Part shown: piece after piece, positions 26,191 through 35,600 of the stretch | Position numbering within the stretch: position 1 is the stretch's first letter | Layout of the letters: the number at the start of each line of letters is the position of its first letter | Origin: an uncultured Acidobacteriota bacterium | GTDB taxonomy: Bacteria; Acidobacteriota; Terriglobia; Bryobacterales; Bryobacteraceae | Reading direction: 5' to 3' | Length of the DNA stretch: 64,000 nt | Assembly: GCA_902825945.1 (NCBI GenBank) | Contig: CADECY010000030.1 | Span: 1 to 64,000, forward strand | The notes under the pieces: model-generated | What the model saw: only the letters and a program-made list of their open reading frames with translations | The model's database searches: none | What the model was told of the DNA's origin: nothing | Program-made: the position numbers and the translations under genes

Positions 26191-27504
26191 ATGAAAATTT
26201 CCGAGTTCCGCATCCACCCGGTCGCGATCGCGGACGGGCCGTTGCGCAGTTCCTACGGGCGACACGCGCCTTATGCCCTTCGCACGATCGTCGAACTGAA
26301 AACCACCGACGGGCTCACCGGAATCAGTGAGACCTACGGTGGCGATGGCCCGATCGCGGCGCTCGAGTCCGCGCGTCCGAACGTCGAAGGGCGTGATCCC
26401 TTCCAGTTGACCGGACTCTGGCAGTTGATGGCCGCGCGCGCCGAGCGGGACCGCAAGGGCGGCGACCGTAGCCAGACTTATCTCGTCCCCGGCGAGAATC
26501 CGTTTGACGTGCATTCCCGCACGTTCGGTGCCCTCGAAGTCGCCTGTCTCGACATCATTGGCAAAGCCGTTGGCAAGCCGGTCTGCGATGTCGTGGGTGG
26601 GCGTGCGCGAAGCTCGCCTCCGTTTTCCGCGTACCTGTTCTACAAGCATGGTGGCGGCGGCGGTGAAGGGGCCGATGCTCGCGAAGACGAGTATGGCGAA
26701 TGTCTCGACGCCGAGTCGATGGTCCGTCAGGCGAAGCAGATGGTCGCCAAGTACGGATTCAAGGAGATCAAACTGAAAGGCGGCGTGCTCGATCCGGACG
26801 AAGAGATTCGCACGATCAAGCTGCTGCGCGAGGAGTTCGGATCCGCCTATCCGCTACGCATTGACCCCAACTGTGCCTGGTCGGTCGAAACGTCGGTGCG
26901 CGTTGGACGCGAGCTGAAGGATGAGCTTGCCGACGGCGGATACCTCGAGGATCCGGCGGCCGGACTTGACGGCATGGCCGAGGTCCGGAAGCGGCTGCTC
27001 GCGGAAGGAAACGATACTCCGCTCGCGAGTAATGTCGCGACCACGGCGTTTGAACATCTGCCCGTGGCCAAGCATCTCGACTCGGTGCAGATCGTGCTGT
27101 CGGACCCGCACTACTGGGGCGGCATTCGCAATCAGCAGCACCTGTCGAAGTTCTGCGAAGTGCTCGGGATGGGCCTTTCGATGCACTCGAACAATCACCT
27201 CGGCGTGAGCATGATGATCATGGCGCATGCCTCGGCTGCGTGTCCGCACCTCACCTACGCGTGCGACACGCACTATCCGTGGCAAACGGAAGTGGACGAA
27301 GTGGTGCTCGGCGGGCGCGTTCCGATCACCGATGGCAGCGTACATATCGGCGACAGGCCGGGCCTCGGAGTCGAACTCGACTACGATCAACTGGCGCGCG
27401 GAACCGAGCGTTACAACAAGCTGCCGTATCGCAAGCGCGACGACGAAGCGGAGATGCGCAAGCACGTCGACCCCAACTGGAAGCGCGTCCTCCCGCGCTG
27501 GTAA
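26191..27504 (+). CDS. gudD: Glucarate dehydratase
   Basis: 437 aa, close to the family length (about 445). Mandelate-racemase branch of the enolase superfamily: FKEIKLKGG (Lys194/Lys196), Asp225 in RIDPNCAW, Glu253 in YLEDPAAG, Asn281 in ASNVATT and the His in GLSMHSNNH. EVACLDIIGKAVGKPVCDVVGG and HYPWQTEVDEVVLGGR are typical of GudD. It dehydrates D-glucarate to 5-keto-4-deoxyglucarate. The next gene uses that product. Its start follows the 43-residue ORF by 15 nt. Confidence 0.9.
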   Translation: MKISEFRIHPVAIADGPLRSSYGRHAPYALRTIVELKTTDGLTGISETYGGDGPIAALESARPNVEGRDPFQLTGLWQLMAARAERDRKGGDRSQTYLVPGENPFDVHSRTFGALEVACLDIIGKAVGKPVCDVVGGRARSSPPFSAYLFYKHGGGGGEGADAREDEYGECLDAESMVRQAKQMVAKYGFKEIKLKGGVLDPDEEIRTIKLLREEFGSAYPLRIDPNCAWSVETSVRVGRELKDELADGGYLEDPAAGLDGMAEVRKRLLAEGNDTPLASNVATTAFEHLPVAKHLDSVQIVLSDPHYWGGIRNQQHLSKFCEVLGMGLSMHSNNHLGVSMMIMAHASAACPHLTYACDTHYPWQTEVDEVVLGGRVPITDGSVHIGDRPGLGVELDYDQLARGTERYNKLPYRKRDDEAEMRKHVDPNWKRVLPRW

Positions 27505-27518
27505 AGAAAAGGAAGCAA

Positions 27519-28415
27519 ATGAGTCTCGCACAGAAGTTCACCGGCGTGTTCGGATTTCCCATTACGCCCTTCAAGAAGGATTTGTCGCTCGATCTGGATG
27601 GTCTGGCCAAGAACGTGGATGAGATGACGAAGTTCCCATTCTGCGCCATCGTGGCCGCGGGCGGAACCGGCGAGATCTACTCGATGTCGGTCGCCGAGAA
27701 CATCGAAGTCGTGAAGCGCTCGGTCGAAGCCACAGCGGGCCGGATGCCGGTGGTGGCGGGTGTGGGTTACAACACGCCAATGGGTGTCGAGATGGCGAAG
27801 GGCATGGAGAAGGCTGGTGCGCAGGCGCTGCTGATCATGCCTCCCTACTACACCAACGCGCCGTTCGAGGGACTCGTGAGCTACTACTCGACGATCTCCG
27901 CCGCGACCGGGCTCGAAGTGTCGCTCTACAGCCGCGACTGGGCCGCCTTCAGCGCCGATCAAGTCGCGCGCCTCGCCGAGAAGATCCCGAACCTCACCTT
28001 CTGGAAAGATGGCCAGGGCGACGCTCGCAAGTATCAACGGATCATGGGCGCGGTTGGCGACCGTCTCTGCTGGATCGGCGGCATCGGCGACGATTGCGTG
28101 TCCGCCTATTTCGCGGTGGGGGTGCAATCCTACACGTCGTCAATCTCGAGTGTCGCGCCGAAGCTGTCGCTCGCTATGGCGGAAGCCGGAATGAAGCGTG
28201 ACTTTGCGACGCTCGACCAGCTCGTGAAGAAGTACGTCCATCCGCTCTATGCCTTGCGCGATCGCATGAAGGGGTACGAAGTTTCCGTGATGAAGACGTT
28301 CATGGAACTGATGGGCAAGCCTGCTGGTCCGGTGCGGCCGCCGTTGGTGGATACGAAGCCTTCGGAAGAGGCGGACATCCGGAAGCTGGTGGAGTTGTAC
28401 AAGGACTGGGCGTAA
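27519..28415 (+). CDS. kdgD: 5-dehydro-4-deoxyglucarate dehydratase
   Basis: 298 aa. DHDPS/NAL class I aldolase-like family: GGTGEIYSMS near the substrate-binding loop, Tyr137 in VSLYSRD and the Schiff-base Lys163 in LTFWKDG. The YSRDWA and FWKDGQGD forms are typical of the 5-keto-4-deoxyglucarate dehydratases that release CO2 and water to give 2,5-dioxopentanoate. Starts 14 nt after gudD. Together they convert glucarate to alpha-ketoglutarate semialdehyde; the dehydrogenase that completes the path is not in the window. Confidence 0.88.
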   Translation: MSLAQKFTGVFGFPITPFKKDLSLDLDGLAKNVDEMTKFPFCAIVAAGGTGEIYSMSVAENIEVVKRSVEATAGRMPVVAGVGYNTPMGVEMAKGMEKAGAQALLIMPPYYTNAPFEGLVSYYSTISAATGLEVSLYSRDWAAFSADQVARLAEKIPNLTFWKDGQGDARKYQRIMGAVGDRLCWIGGIGDDCVSAYFAVGVQSYTSSISSVAPKLSLAMAEAGMKRDFATLDQLVKKYVHPLYALRDRMKGYEVSVMKTFMELMGKPAGPVRPPLVDTKPSEEADIRKLVELYKDWA

Positions 28416-28430
28416 CGGGATCCAATCCCG
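28416..28430 (+). terminator. Hairpin immediately after kdgD
   Basis: CGGGAT (28416-28421) and ATCCCG (28425-28430) form a perfect 6-bp stem with a 3-nt loop, starting on the base after the TAA stop. No T-run follows, so it is either a weak intrinsic terminator or a 3'-end stabilising hairpin. Confidence 0.35.
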
Positions 28431-28765
28431 GGTCGCGCCGTTCCCATTCCCGGCGACGCTCCGTCCCCGCCCAAGTGAGCGTCTTGCTGCTCGACATGAA
28501 TGTCGTGTCGATTCTGTTCGTCTCGTTGATGACTCGTGGCGAACTTTCGCTTTCGCCCATGGTCAATCTGGTAGGGATCGCCGCGGCGCCAGGGGTGTCC
28601 GGGCACACCTGTTCCTGGACGACGGCAAATGCGGCCTCCCCTCGTTACGACCATGGCGCATACTGGAGCAGGGAACCGGGCTTGGTTCGATGCTGGCGCC
28701 GGACCCGCGAAGGCCGCCCGATGGACGCGTCAGGGCTCACGCTGAATGAGGTATCGGGGAGCTGC
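28431..28765. other. Intergenic region with no recognised gene
   Basis: It separates kdgD from the convergent yceH. Open frames on both strands run through it, including one hydrophobic stretch on the plus strand near 28475, but they have no family resemblance or ribosome binding site. No RNA gene recognised. Confidence 0.4.
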
Positions 28766-29395
28766 CTACTCGAACTGCTTTCGAAACTCCGCAAACTGAG
28801 CCTTCAGGGATTCGACTTCCGCTTCGAGTTTCGCCACCCGCTCCGCCAACCCAGGATCGGTGCGCGCCGATGGAGGTGCCGTGATCGCGGCTTCCACGGC
28901 AGTTACGTCCACCGGCCCTGAAAGCAGATGCATCCAGCGCGGCTCGCGCGTTCCGGCCAGTCGCGGCAACTGCACGGTCATCTCCCGTTCGGCCAGCTTC
29001 AGCAGCACCCCCTCGATCGATTCGAGATCGTCGAACGCGTACAGCCTCTCGGTCCGCGTCTTCAACTCGCCGAGCGTTTGCGCGCCGCGCAGCAGCAATA
29101 CGCAGATTACCGCCAGTTCGCGATTGTTGAGGTTCAACGTCTCCGATGCGCGATGGCCATACTTGGCGACGCGTTCGCCGGTCAGCACCGTAGTGAGCCG
29201 CTTGAAACGCAATCCGTCGAGCGCCGATTGCACGATGTCTTCCGAGTAGTTCACCATCGGATCGCGGTTCGACCTCTGATTGCACGCATTCATGAGCGCG
29301 TTGAGCGACAGCGGATAGTACTCCGGCGTCGCCATGTCTTTTTCGATCAGCGAGCCGAGCACTCGCGATTCTTCGGGATTCAGAATGAGAGACAT
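28766..29395 (-). CDS. yceH: YceH family protein (DUF480)
   Basis: 209 aa. The N-terminus LNPEESRVLGSLIEKDMATPEYYPLSLNALMNACNQRSNRDP is the hallmark of YceH, which folds as tandem winged helices. NLNNRELAVICVLLLRGAQTLGELKTRTERL is the second wing. The last 30 residues (LAERVAKLEAEVESLKAQFAEFRKQFE) are a heptad coiled coil. Function unknown in the family, possibly DNA binding. The ATG overlaps the rnr stop by one base (TGATG), so it is expressed with ribonuclease R. Confidence 0.9.
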   Translation of the reverse strand: MSLILNPEESRVLGSLIEKDMATPEYYPLSLNALMNACNQRSNRDPMVNYSEDIVQSALDGLRFKRLTTVLTGERVAKYGHRASETLNLNNRELAVICVLLLRGAQTLGELKTRTERLYAFDDLESIEGVLLKLAEREMTVQLPRLAGTREPRWMHLLSGPVDVTAVEAAITAPPSARTDPGLAERVAKLEAEVESLKAQFAEFRKQFE

Positions 29396-31491
29396 CAGCG
29401 ATTCTTTTTGCTCTTCCTCGGAACCAGCACCGAGAACTGCAGTTTCTTTTCGACGCCGTCGATTCGATCCAGCCGTACACGCACGCGGTCTCCGATGCGA
29501 AATTCCTGACGGGTGCGGCGGCCCACGATCCGGCGCGAATTCTCATGATACCCGTACGAATCGCCGGGAAGCGTATCCATGGGAACCAGCCCTTCGACAA
29601 ACAGTTCCTCGAGTTCGACGAAGAAGCCGTACTTCGTAGTCGAGATAATGAGCGCCGCGAAATCGTCGCCCACGCGATCGGCCATGAACTTGACCTTCTT
29701 CCACTCGACCAGTTCGCGCTCGGCTTCAGCCGCGGTCCGTTCGGTTTGCGAGGAGCGGTCGGCGAATTGCGCCAATTGTTCGATTCCGTGAGTCGGCGCC
29801 GTGCCGTCGAGCAGAGCGCCGAGCGCCCGGTGTACCAGCAGATCCGGATAGCGGCGGATCGGTGATGTGAAGTGGCAGTAGCAATCGGAGGCAAGCGCGA
29901 AGTGGCCCTGATTGTCGACGCTATAGCGGGCCTGCTTGAGCGAGCGCAGCATCAGATAGGAGAGGATGCGCTCGAGCGGCGAGCCTTCGATCTTCGCGAT
30001 CAGCTTTTGGTAGTGCCGCGACGAGATTCGGAAATCGGGCTGTGCGATCTGGACCTGGCGTTGCGACTTGCGGCCGTCACGATGCCGTGTGGTCATCTGG
30101 AACCGCTTGTGCTCGGAGGCTCGCAGGCCGAGCGAGGCGCCGAACTGCGAAGCGACTTCCTCGAAGTCGAGCACCTTCTTCGGGTCCGGCGTTTCGTGGA
30201 TCCGGTAGACCATCGGCACAGCCGCGTCGGTAATATGCGCGGCCACGGCTTCGTTCGCGGCCAGCATGAACTCTTCGATGATGCGGTGCGCGAAGTTGCG
30301 TGGGCTTCGTTTGATGCCCGTCATCTCGCCGAATTCGTCGAACTCGATCAGCGGTTCGGGCAAGTCGAAATCGATCGATCCACGCCGCACGCGCTTTCGA
30401 TTGAGGATGAGCGCCAGTTCCCGCATCAGTTCGAAGCGAGGAACCAGCGGCGCGTACCGTTCGCGCATCGCCGCGTCACCATCGAGCAGCGCGTGCACCG
30501 ACGTGTAGGTCATGCGCTCGCAACTCCGGATCACGCCCCGGCACATCTCCTGCGAGACGATGTCGCCGCGATGATCGATTTCGAGCAGTGCCGACATCAC
30601 CAGACGGTCGGCCTTCGGCTTCAGCGAACAGATCTCGGTCGAAAGTTCGAGCGGAAGCATCGGCACCGCGCGATCGGGAAAGTAGACGCTGGTGCCACGC
30701 GCGGCCGCCTCGCGGTCGATCGGCGATCCGGGAGTCACGTAGTGCGAGACATCCGCGATGTGGACGTGCAGCGCGAAGTTCCCGTTGGCGAGCCGGTCCA
30801 CCCAGACCGCGTCGTCGAAATCGCGAGCCGTCTCACCGTCGATGGTGACGATCTCGTAGTCGCGAAAGTCGCGGCGGTTCGACGGGTCGACGGTCCGCTG
30901 TGTTGCCTGCGCCTGCTCGATCACCTGCGGCGGGAAGCGGTGCGCGATATGGAACTTGCGGATGATGATCTCGACATCGACGCCGAAGTCATCCGGATGT
31001 CCGAGGATCTCGACCACGCGGCCGATCGGCGTCGCTCCATCATCGGGGTACTCGACGATCTCCGCGTTGACGATCATGCCGTCGAGATCCTCGAGCGTCT
31101 TGACGCCATGCGCGAGCACGCCCACGCGATCGACCTGGGCCGTGTCGATCCTGGGAATCGCCATGCCCTCCGGGATCAAGAGCCACTGCGCGATGCGAGA
31201 GTCGTGGGGTTGCACCCATCCGTTTCGCCGCTTCAGCCGGAAGGTTCCGGCTATCGTCGCGTTTGCCCTTTCGAGGACCTTGGCAATGTCACCCTCGGCA
31301 CGCCCTTCGCGATTCAACCGTGTGATCCGGACCGCAACGCGATCGCCGTGCATCGCCTTCGCGGCGGCATCCGGTGGAAGAAAAATGTCACCATCGATTC
31401 CTTCGACGGGCTGATCGGGAATTAGGAAGCCGAATCCGTCCCGGTGGACTTGCAACCGGCCGTGAATCAATTTGGGCGAAGGTCGTGGCAT
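29395..31491 (-). CDS. rnr: Ribonuclease R
   Basis: 698 aa. Two N-terminal cold-shock-like domains (LQVHRDGFGFLIPD; DRVAVRITRLNREGRAEGDI), the RNB catalytic domain with DFDDAVWVDRLANGNFALHVHIADVSHYV and YFPDRAVPMLPLELS, and a C-terminal S1 domain (YGFFVELEELFVEGLVPM) plus the basic end PRKSKKNR. The four-Asp site in DFDDAV/HIADVSH supports 3'-5' processive exoribonuclease activity on structured RNA. A possible -10 box (TATACT on the minus strand, 31512-31517) sits 20 nt before the ATG. The stop is shared by one base with yceH. Confidence 0.96.
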   Translation of the reverse strand: MPRPSPKLIHGRLQVHRDGFGFLIPDQPVEGIDGDIFLPPDAAAKAMHGDRVAVRITRLNREGRAEGDIAKVLERANATIAGTFRLKRRNGWVQPHDSRIAQWLLIPEGMAIPRIDTAQVDRVGVLAHGVKTLEDLDGMIVNAEIVEYPDDGATPIGRVVEILGHPDDFGVDVEIIIRKFHIAHRFPPQVIEQAQATQRTVDPSNRRDFRDYEIVTIDGETARDFDDAVWVDRLANGNFALHVHIADVSHYVTPGSPIDREAAARGTSVYFPDRAVPMLPLELSTEICSLKPKADRLVMSALLEIDHRGDIVSQEMCRGVIRSCERMTYTSVHALLDGDAAMRERYAPLVPRFELMRELALILNRKRVRRGSIDFDLPEPLIEFDEFGEMTGIKRSPRNFAHRIIEEFMLAANEAVAAHITDAAVPMVYRIHETPDPKKVLDFEEVASQFGASLGLRASEHKRFQMTTRHRDGRKSQRQVQIAQPDFRISSRHYQKLIAKIEGSPLERILSYLMLRSLKQARYSVDNQGHFALASDCYCHFTSPIRRYPDLLVHRALGALLDGTAPTHGIEQLAQFADRSSQTERTAAEAERELVEWKKVKFMADRVGDDFAALIISTTKYGFFVELEELFVEGLVPMDTLPGDSYGYHENSRRIVGRRTRQEFRIGDRVRVRLDRIDGVEKKLQFSVLVPRKSKKNR

Positions 31492-31747
31492 CGGCGAATC
31501 AAGGTCTCTTCAGTATAAGGTGGGACGCGGACGCCGCTTGGCATTGGAGTTGCACCTCGAGATGTCACAGCTCCCTTTCTCGCTGATCATCCTGTTCGCG
31601 GCCGAGTACGGGCGGATGATTCTCTCTACGCCGTTATCGACGGCGAGAGCACGAACTGCCGTTCCCAGACGCGTTCGTGGAGCTTGGACGGGACTGTTCG
31701 CCCCGATCGTTTCGTGGCGCAGGATCGCTACCAGCTTGCCCTACACC

Positions 31748-34243
31748 CTAGAGTGCGCCCTCGATCAGGAAAAGGTTGCCGGTAGAGCGCGGAGCCGTGT
31801 AGATCGCCCAGCGGAGATCCGGCGTCGCCCGGACTTCGCCCACGGTCTCGCCATGGGAGCGCGATTGGATTTCGGTCACTTTCTGCTCGGTACAATCGGC
31901 CAAATCGAGCGTGATGATTTCGACTCGCGCGGGACCGGCCGGCCGCCGGTCGAGTGGACGGTACCCGATCAGTTTACGCGAGTCCGCCGTGATGGGTCCG
32001 TGCGGGAATCTTCCGATCTCGCACGAAGGTGTCGCTGTCCATGAATTCGTGTCGTACCGCACGAGGCGGCCATCTTGCTCTCCGTAGGCGACCCGGCCGC
32101 CTGGCGCGAACCACTTCGGGTGCACGCCGGCGCGAAGAGGCTGTCGGGAGTTGTCCGTCTTGACGAGGATCGACTCCACACCCTGCTTGCCACGCCCCGC
32201 CAGGCAGACGGACCCGGAGTCAGGCAGCCACGTCAGGCCGATCGGTTCCCATGGGGTCTTCCAAAACTCCAGTTTTCCCGATCGCAGTGAGTAAATCTGC
32301 AGGAAGTGTCCGTCTGGTTCCAGTCGAAGCGCGGCGAGCCAGGCCCCATCTGGAGAGATCTGCGGGAAGTTGGCGAACGCCACGTGGGTGGTCCGGCGCC
32401 CCGCGCGCCAAACATAAATCGGATCGGACGCTTGAGTGGCGGTGGTGTTGCCTTGCAGCATTTCGCTGAACGCCGCCACTGCCGCGTCATCGGACACCGA
32501 AGGCCGGCGGGCCAGTTGGAAGAGGTTGACGTTGGCCGTCTGGCCCGTGCTGTCCCGCAACAGGACGGGCGCGTAGTTGTGAGAGAGCTGGACGAGGATA
32601 CGGCCCGCGGCGTCGATGTCCTCGACCGTGACATCCGCCCCCAAGGAGGCCAGTTCGCGGATCTCCCCCGTCATCGACGCCGACCTGAGGGCGGGATAGG
32701 CCGCATGGTTTGCCGCTCCGAAGACGACCTCTCTTCCGTTCCGGTGCCAGGCGATTCCGCGGGCGAACTGCCACATCTCGGGCAGTGCCTTTCGCTCGCC
32801 CCGCCGGTTGGCGAACACGAGTTGGTGGGAGTCTGTGGCGGGCCGGTACTCGAAGAACGCGACCCAAGCCGCATCCGGGGAGATTCGCAGTCCGCTGATG
32901 GGAGCGGGCGCCGAATAGACTGGTGTGCCCTCGGGGAATTCGAGGACGTAATCGCGGCCGGAATGGCGCACCCGGGCAGTGTAGGGCTCGCCGGGCGGGA
33001 TGAGGTCCGCGGAGAGAACATCGGCGCCGAGCGGGATGCGGCCTTCGTTCAACAGGCCCCTGGTCAGGACTGCCGAGCCGTTTTCTCGCACCAATACCCG
33101 CGAGCCCTGAAGCGCGACGATTTCGCCCCGCTCTCCGGTCGGCTGGGGAGTGGGATCCCCAAGCGTGAGCCTTTGGATCTCCGATGGTGCGCCGTTCCAC
33201 GACGCGCTGAACACGACCGTGCCGTCACCCGCGAATCGCGCGCCGGTGATGACGCCGTCGCCATGGGTGAGGGGCACGATTCGCGGTGCCCTTGCCCGAT
33301 GGCGAATGCCGCGCAAACCATAGCCGGCCAATCCGGCGAGCAGGATGCCGGTCACCACCGCGGCTGCCGCGCCGATCCGCCAGCCACGTGCTGGCCGCGC
33401 CGCTGTGTCGAATTCGCGTAGCGTGCGCGACAAGTCCGCGGCGGACTGCCAGCGGCGCGCCGGTTCTTTCTCTAGGCACCGCGCGATCGCGCGCCAAATC
33501 GCCGAGTCGACTCCTTGCGGCCGCGCGGGCGACTCCGTTAGCACTGAGGCGGCGACGGCCAGCGGGTTCTGGCCCTGGAACGGCCGCCGTCCCGCGAACA
33601 TCTCGTACAGGATTACGCCGAGCGAGAACACGTCGGCGCGCCAATCCACCGCCCGCCCGGCGACCTGCTCGGGTGACAGGTAGTGGCAGGTTCCGACAAG
33701 TTGACCGGATGTATCGGACAACGCGATCGTCGTCGTCACCGTCGAGACGGCACCCGAGGTGGCGCGATGCCGCGAGATTCCGAAGTCGAGGATGCGCGGC
33801 GTTCCTTCGCGATCGAGAATGATATTGGACGGCTTGAGATCGCAATGAACCAAACCGGCCGCGTGGGAAGCGGCAAGGCCTTCGGCGATCCCAGCGCCGA
33901 TTCCGAGGATTTGCCGCCGGGAGAGATCGCCCCCGCCAATCCGCCGGTCCAGCGTCACGCCATCGACGAACTCCGAGGCGATGAAGGGAAGGTCCGGCGA
34001 GACGCCCACCTCAAGCGTCCGGACGACATTGGGATGATTCAGCAGTAGCGCGGCCCGGCTCTCGACGCCCAGCCGCCGGCGGGTTTCCTCCTCGCTCAGG
34101 CCTGCCGTCTTGAGCAGCTTGAGGGCGATCACGGTGTTGGAGGCGGTGTCGCGCGCCTTGTAGACCGCGCCCATGCCGCCTTCCCCGAGGAACTCGAGGA
34201 TCTCGAACCGGCCGGCCATGGTGCCCGGTACGAGTCTACTCAT
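31748..34243 (-). CDS. Ser/Thr protein kinase with C-terminal beta-propeller-like domain
   Basis: 831 aa from the ATG at 34243, chosen because it overlaps the sigma54 gene stop by 8 nt. Kinase at residues 13-280: glycine loop LGEGGMGAVY, Lys42 in ALKLLK, HCDLKPSN (His133, Cys134, Asp135), DFGIS (Asp153), SPEQVAG. It has HCD where HRD is usual, so activation-loop control may differ. One transmembrane helix follows near residue 305 (AAAAVVTGILLAGLAGYGLRG). From about residue 330 to the end come repeats with PD40/TolB-like SPDAAWVAF, SPDGAWLAAL blocks, a predicted extracytoplasmic sensor propeller. Coupled to the FHA-sigma54 regulator. Confidence 0.88.
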   Translation of the reverse strand: MSRLVPGTMAGRFEILEFLGEGGMGAVYKARDTASNTVIALKLLKTAGLSEEETRRRLGVESRAALLLNHPNVVRTLEVGVSPDLPFIASEFVDGVTLDRRIGGGDLSRRQILGIGAGIAEGLAASHAAGLVHCDLKPSNIILDREGTPRILDFGISRHRATSGAVSTVTTTIALSDTSGQLVGTCHYLSPEQVAGRAVDWRADVFSLGVILYEMFAGRRPFQGQNPLAVAASVLTESPARPQGVDSAIWRAIARCLEKEPARRWQSAADLSRTLREFDTAARPARGWRIGAAAAVVTGILLAGLAGYGLRGIRHRARAPRIVPLTHGDGVITGARFAGDGTVVFSASWNGAPSEIQRLTLGDPTPQPTGERGEIVALQGSRVLVRENGSAVLTRGLLNEGRIPLGADVLSADLIPPGEPYTARVRHSGRDYVLEFPEGTPVYSAPAPISGLRISPDAAWVAFFEYRPATDSHQLVFANRRGERKALPEMWQFARGIAWHRNGREVVFGAANHAAYPALRSASMTGEIRELASLGADVTVEDIDAAGRILVQLSHNYAPVLLRDSTGQTANVNLFQLARRPSVSDDAAVAAFSEMLQGNTTATQASDPIYVWRAGRRTTHVAFANFPQISPDGAWLAALRLEPDGHFLQIYSLRSGKLEFWKTPWEPIGLTWLPDSGSVCLAGRGKQGVESILVKTDNSRQPLRAGVHPKWFAPGGRVAYGEQDGRLVRYDTNSWTATPSCEIGRFPHGPITADSRKLIGYRPLDRRPAGPARVEIITLDLADCTEQKVTEIQSRSHGETVGEVRATPDLRWAIYTAPRSTGNLFLIEGAL

Positions 34244-35600
34244 CCTCGTCCAGCCGTCCGGCCCGCGCCGACGGACCGCGCTCACGAAGGCGGAGATTGC
34301 TCATTAGCCGGTGCAGGTAGGTCGGGTTGAGCCCGAGACCCGCCGCGGCGGCGCTGACATTGCCACCGCTGCCGCGCAACGCATCGGTGATGATGCGTAC
34401 CTTCATGGCTCTCACCTCTTCGTGATAGGCGCCACTCTGCGCGGCGGGTGCGCCCGGCCAGAGGTCTTCCGACAGGTCCTCGAGCGAGACGGCCGATCCC
34501 TCGGCGAACACCGCCGCACGTTCGATCGTGTTCGCCAGTTCGCGGATGTTACCCGGCCATGTGTGGGCCTCGAGCGCGGCGAGCGCTTCAGCGGAAAGTG
34601 TGAGCCGGGGACGATGCAGTTCCGCCGTGCACTTGTCCAGAAAGTGGGCCGCCAGAAGCGGGATGTCGCCCGTCCGCTCGCGCAACGCGGGGGCCCGAAC
34701 GGTGATCACGCTCAGACGGTGATACAGGTCGAGACGGAACTTGCCCTCCGCGACCATCGCCGACAAATCGCGGTTGGTCGCCGCCAACACGCGGATATCG
34801 ACCTTGACCGGGCCGGTGGCGCCCAGCCGCTCGATCTCGTGCTCCTGCACCACGCGCAACAGCTTACTTTGCAGAGCTAGCGGCAACTCGCCGATCTCGT
34901 CGAGAAAAATCGCGCCGCCGGTAGCACGCTCGAACCGGCCGGCCTTGGCCGATGTGGCACCAGTAAAGGCTCCCCGCTGGTATCCGAACAACTCGCCTTC
35001 AAGTAACGCCTCCGGAATCGCGGCGCAGTTGACGGCGACGAACGGCCGGTCCCGCCTGTTGCTCGCCTCGTGCAGCGCGCGGGCCACCAGTTCCTTTCCT
35101 GTACCGCTCTCGCCGGTAATGAGAACGGTGGAGTTGGTGGGCCCAGCCTTGCGGATTGCCCCAAGCATGCGTTGCACCGGCGGGCTGTTCCCAGCGATGC
35201 CGTAAGGCGCGACCGGGCTGCCCATCTCCTGTGGTTGAGCCAGTTCGAGCCGGTCTACATTCTCGAGCGCCGCGGAAGCGAGTAGAGCCAGTGTGCGAAT
35301 CACTCGGTCCACCCGATTCGGGTTGACCCGCGTGCCCGGCGGCGGTTCCGCACCTGCGGGCGCCTCGATGTATAGGACGCCCCCGGGAGTCCGGCGGCTG
35401 GCGAGCGGCGCGGCTCGCACGATGAATTCGCCGTTGCGGCGGGAGAGGATTTCTCCGCTTGCTAGTTTTGCCGTGGCGGCCGCGTCGAAAAGACGCGCGG
35501 CTCCCCGGGCGTCGAGCAAGGTGGCGGAGGCGTCCGGTAAGACGGACCGCAAAGCGTCCGATGCCAGGCGCTCGAGCTCGCCCGCCGACCGGGCGCGCAA
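34236..35600 (-). CDS. Sigma54-dependent activator, AAA+ and Fis-type HTH part
   Basis: 454 aa in this frame, starting with an alternative TTG codon that is probably internal. About residues 1-110 are a GAF-like segment; residues 130-370 carry the sigma54-activator AAA+ core: ITGESGTGKELVARAL (Walker A), GAFTGA loop, GGAIFLDEIGELPLALQSKLL (Walker B), and NRDLSAMV. The C-terminal HTH is GGNVSAAAAGLGLNPTYLHRLM. The FHA-containing N-terminus lies in another frame just upstream, so the whole protein is split by one base near 35591-35640. It overlaps the kinase start by 8 nt, implying a kinase-to-FHA signalling pair. Confidence 0.85.
   Translation of the reverse strand: MRARSAGELERLASDALRSVLPDASATLLDARGAARLFDAAATAKLASGEILSRRNGEFIVRAAPLASRRTPGGVLYIEAPAGAEPPPGTRVNPNRVDRVIRTLALLASAALENVDRLELAQPQEMGSPVAPYGIAGNSPPVQRMLGAIRKAGPTNSTVLITGESGTGKELVARALHEASNRRDRPFVAVNCAAIPEALLEGELFGYQRGAFTGATSAKAGRFERATGGAIFLDEIGELPLALQSKLLRVVQEHEIERLGATGPVKVDIRVLAATNRDLSAMVAEGKFRLDLYHRLSVITVRAPALRERTGDIPLLAAHFLDKCTAELHRPRLTLSAEALAALEAHTWPGNIRELANTIERAAVFAEGSAVSLEDLSEDLWPGAPAAQSGAYHEEVRAMKVRIITDALRGSGGNVSAAAAGLGLNPTYLHRLMSNLRLRERGPSARAGRLDEDE

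Noticed and set aside
28475-28921. Hydrophobic plus-strand ORF in the kdgD/yceH gap, briefly read as an ExbD-like start
   Set aside because: Does not match the ExbD pattern, continues antisense to yceH, and has no ribosome binding site.
29872-31425. Long open frame on the plus strand opposite rnr
   Set aside because: It is a GC-driven shadow of the conserved rnr coding sequence; its translation is rich in His/Arg/Asp and matches no domain.
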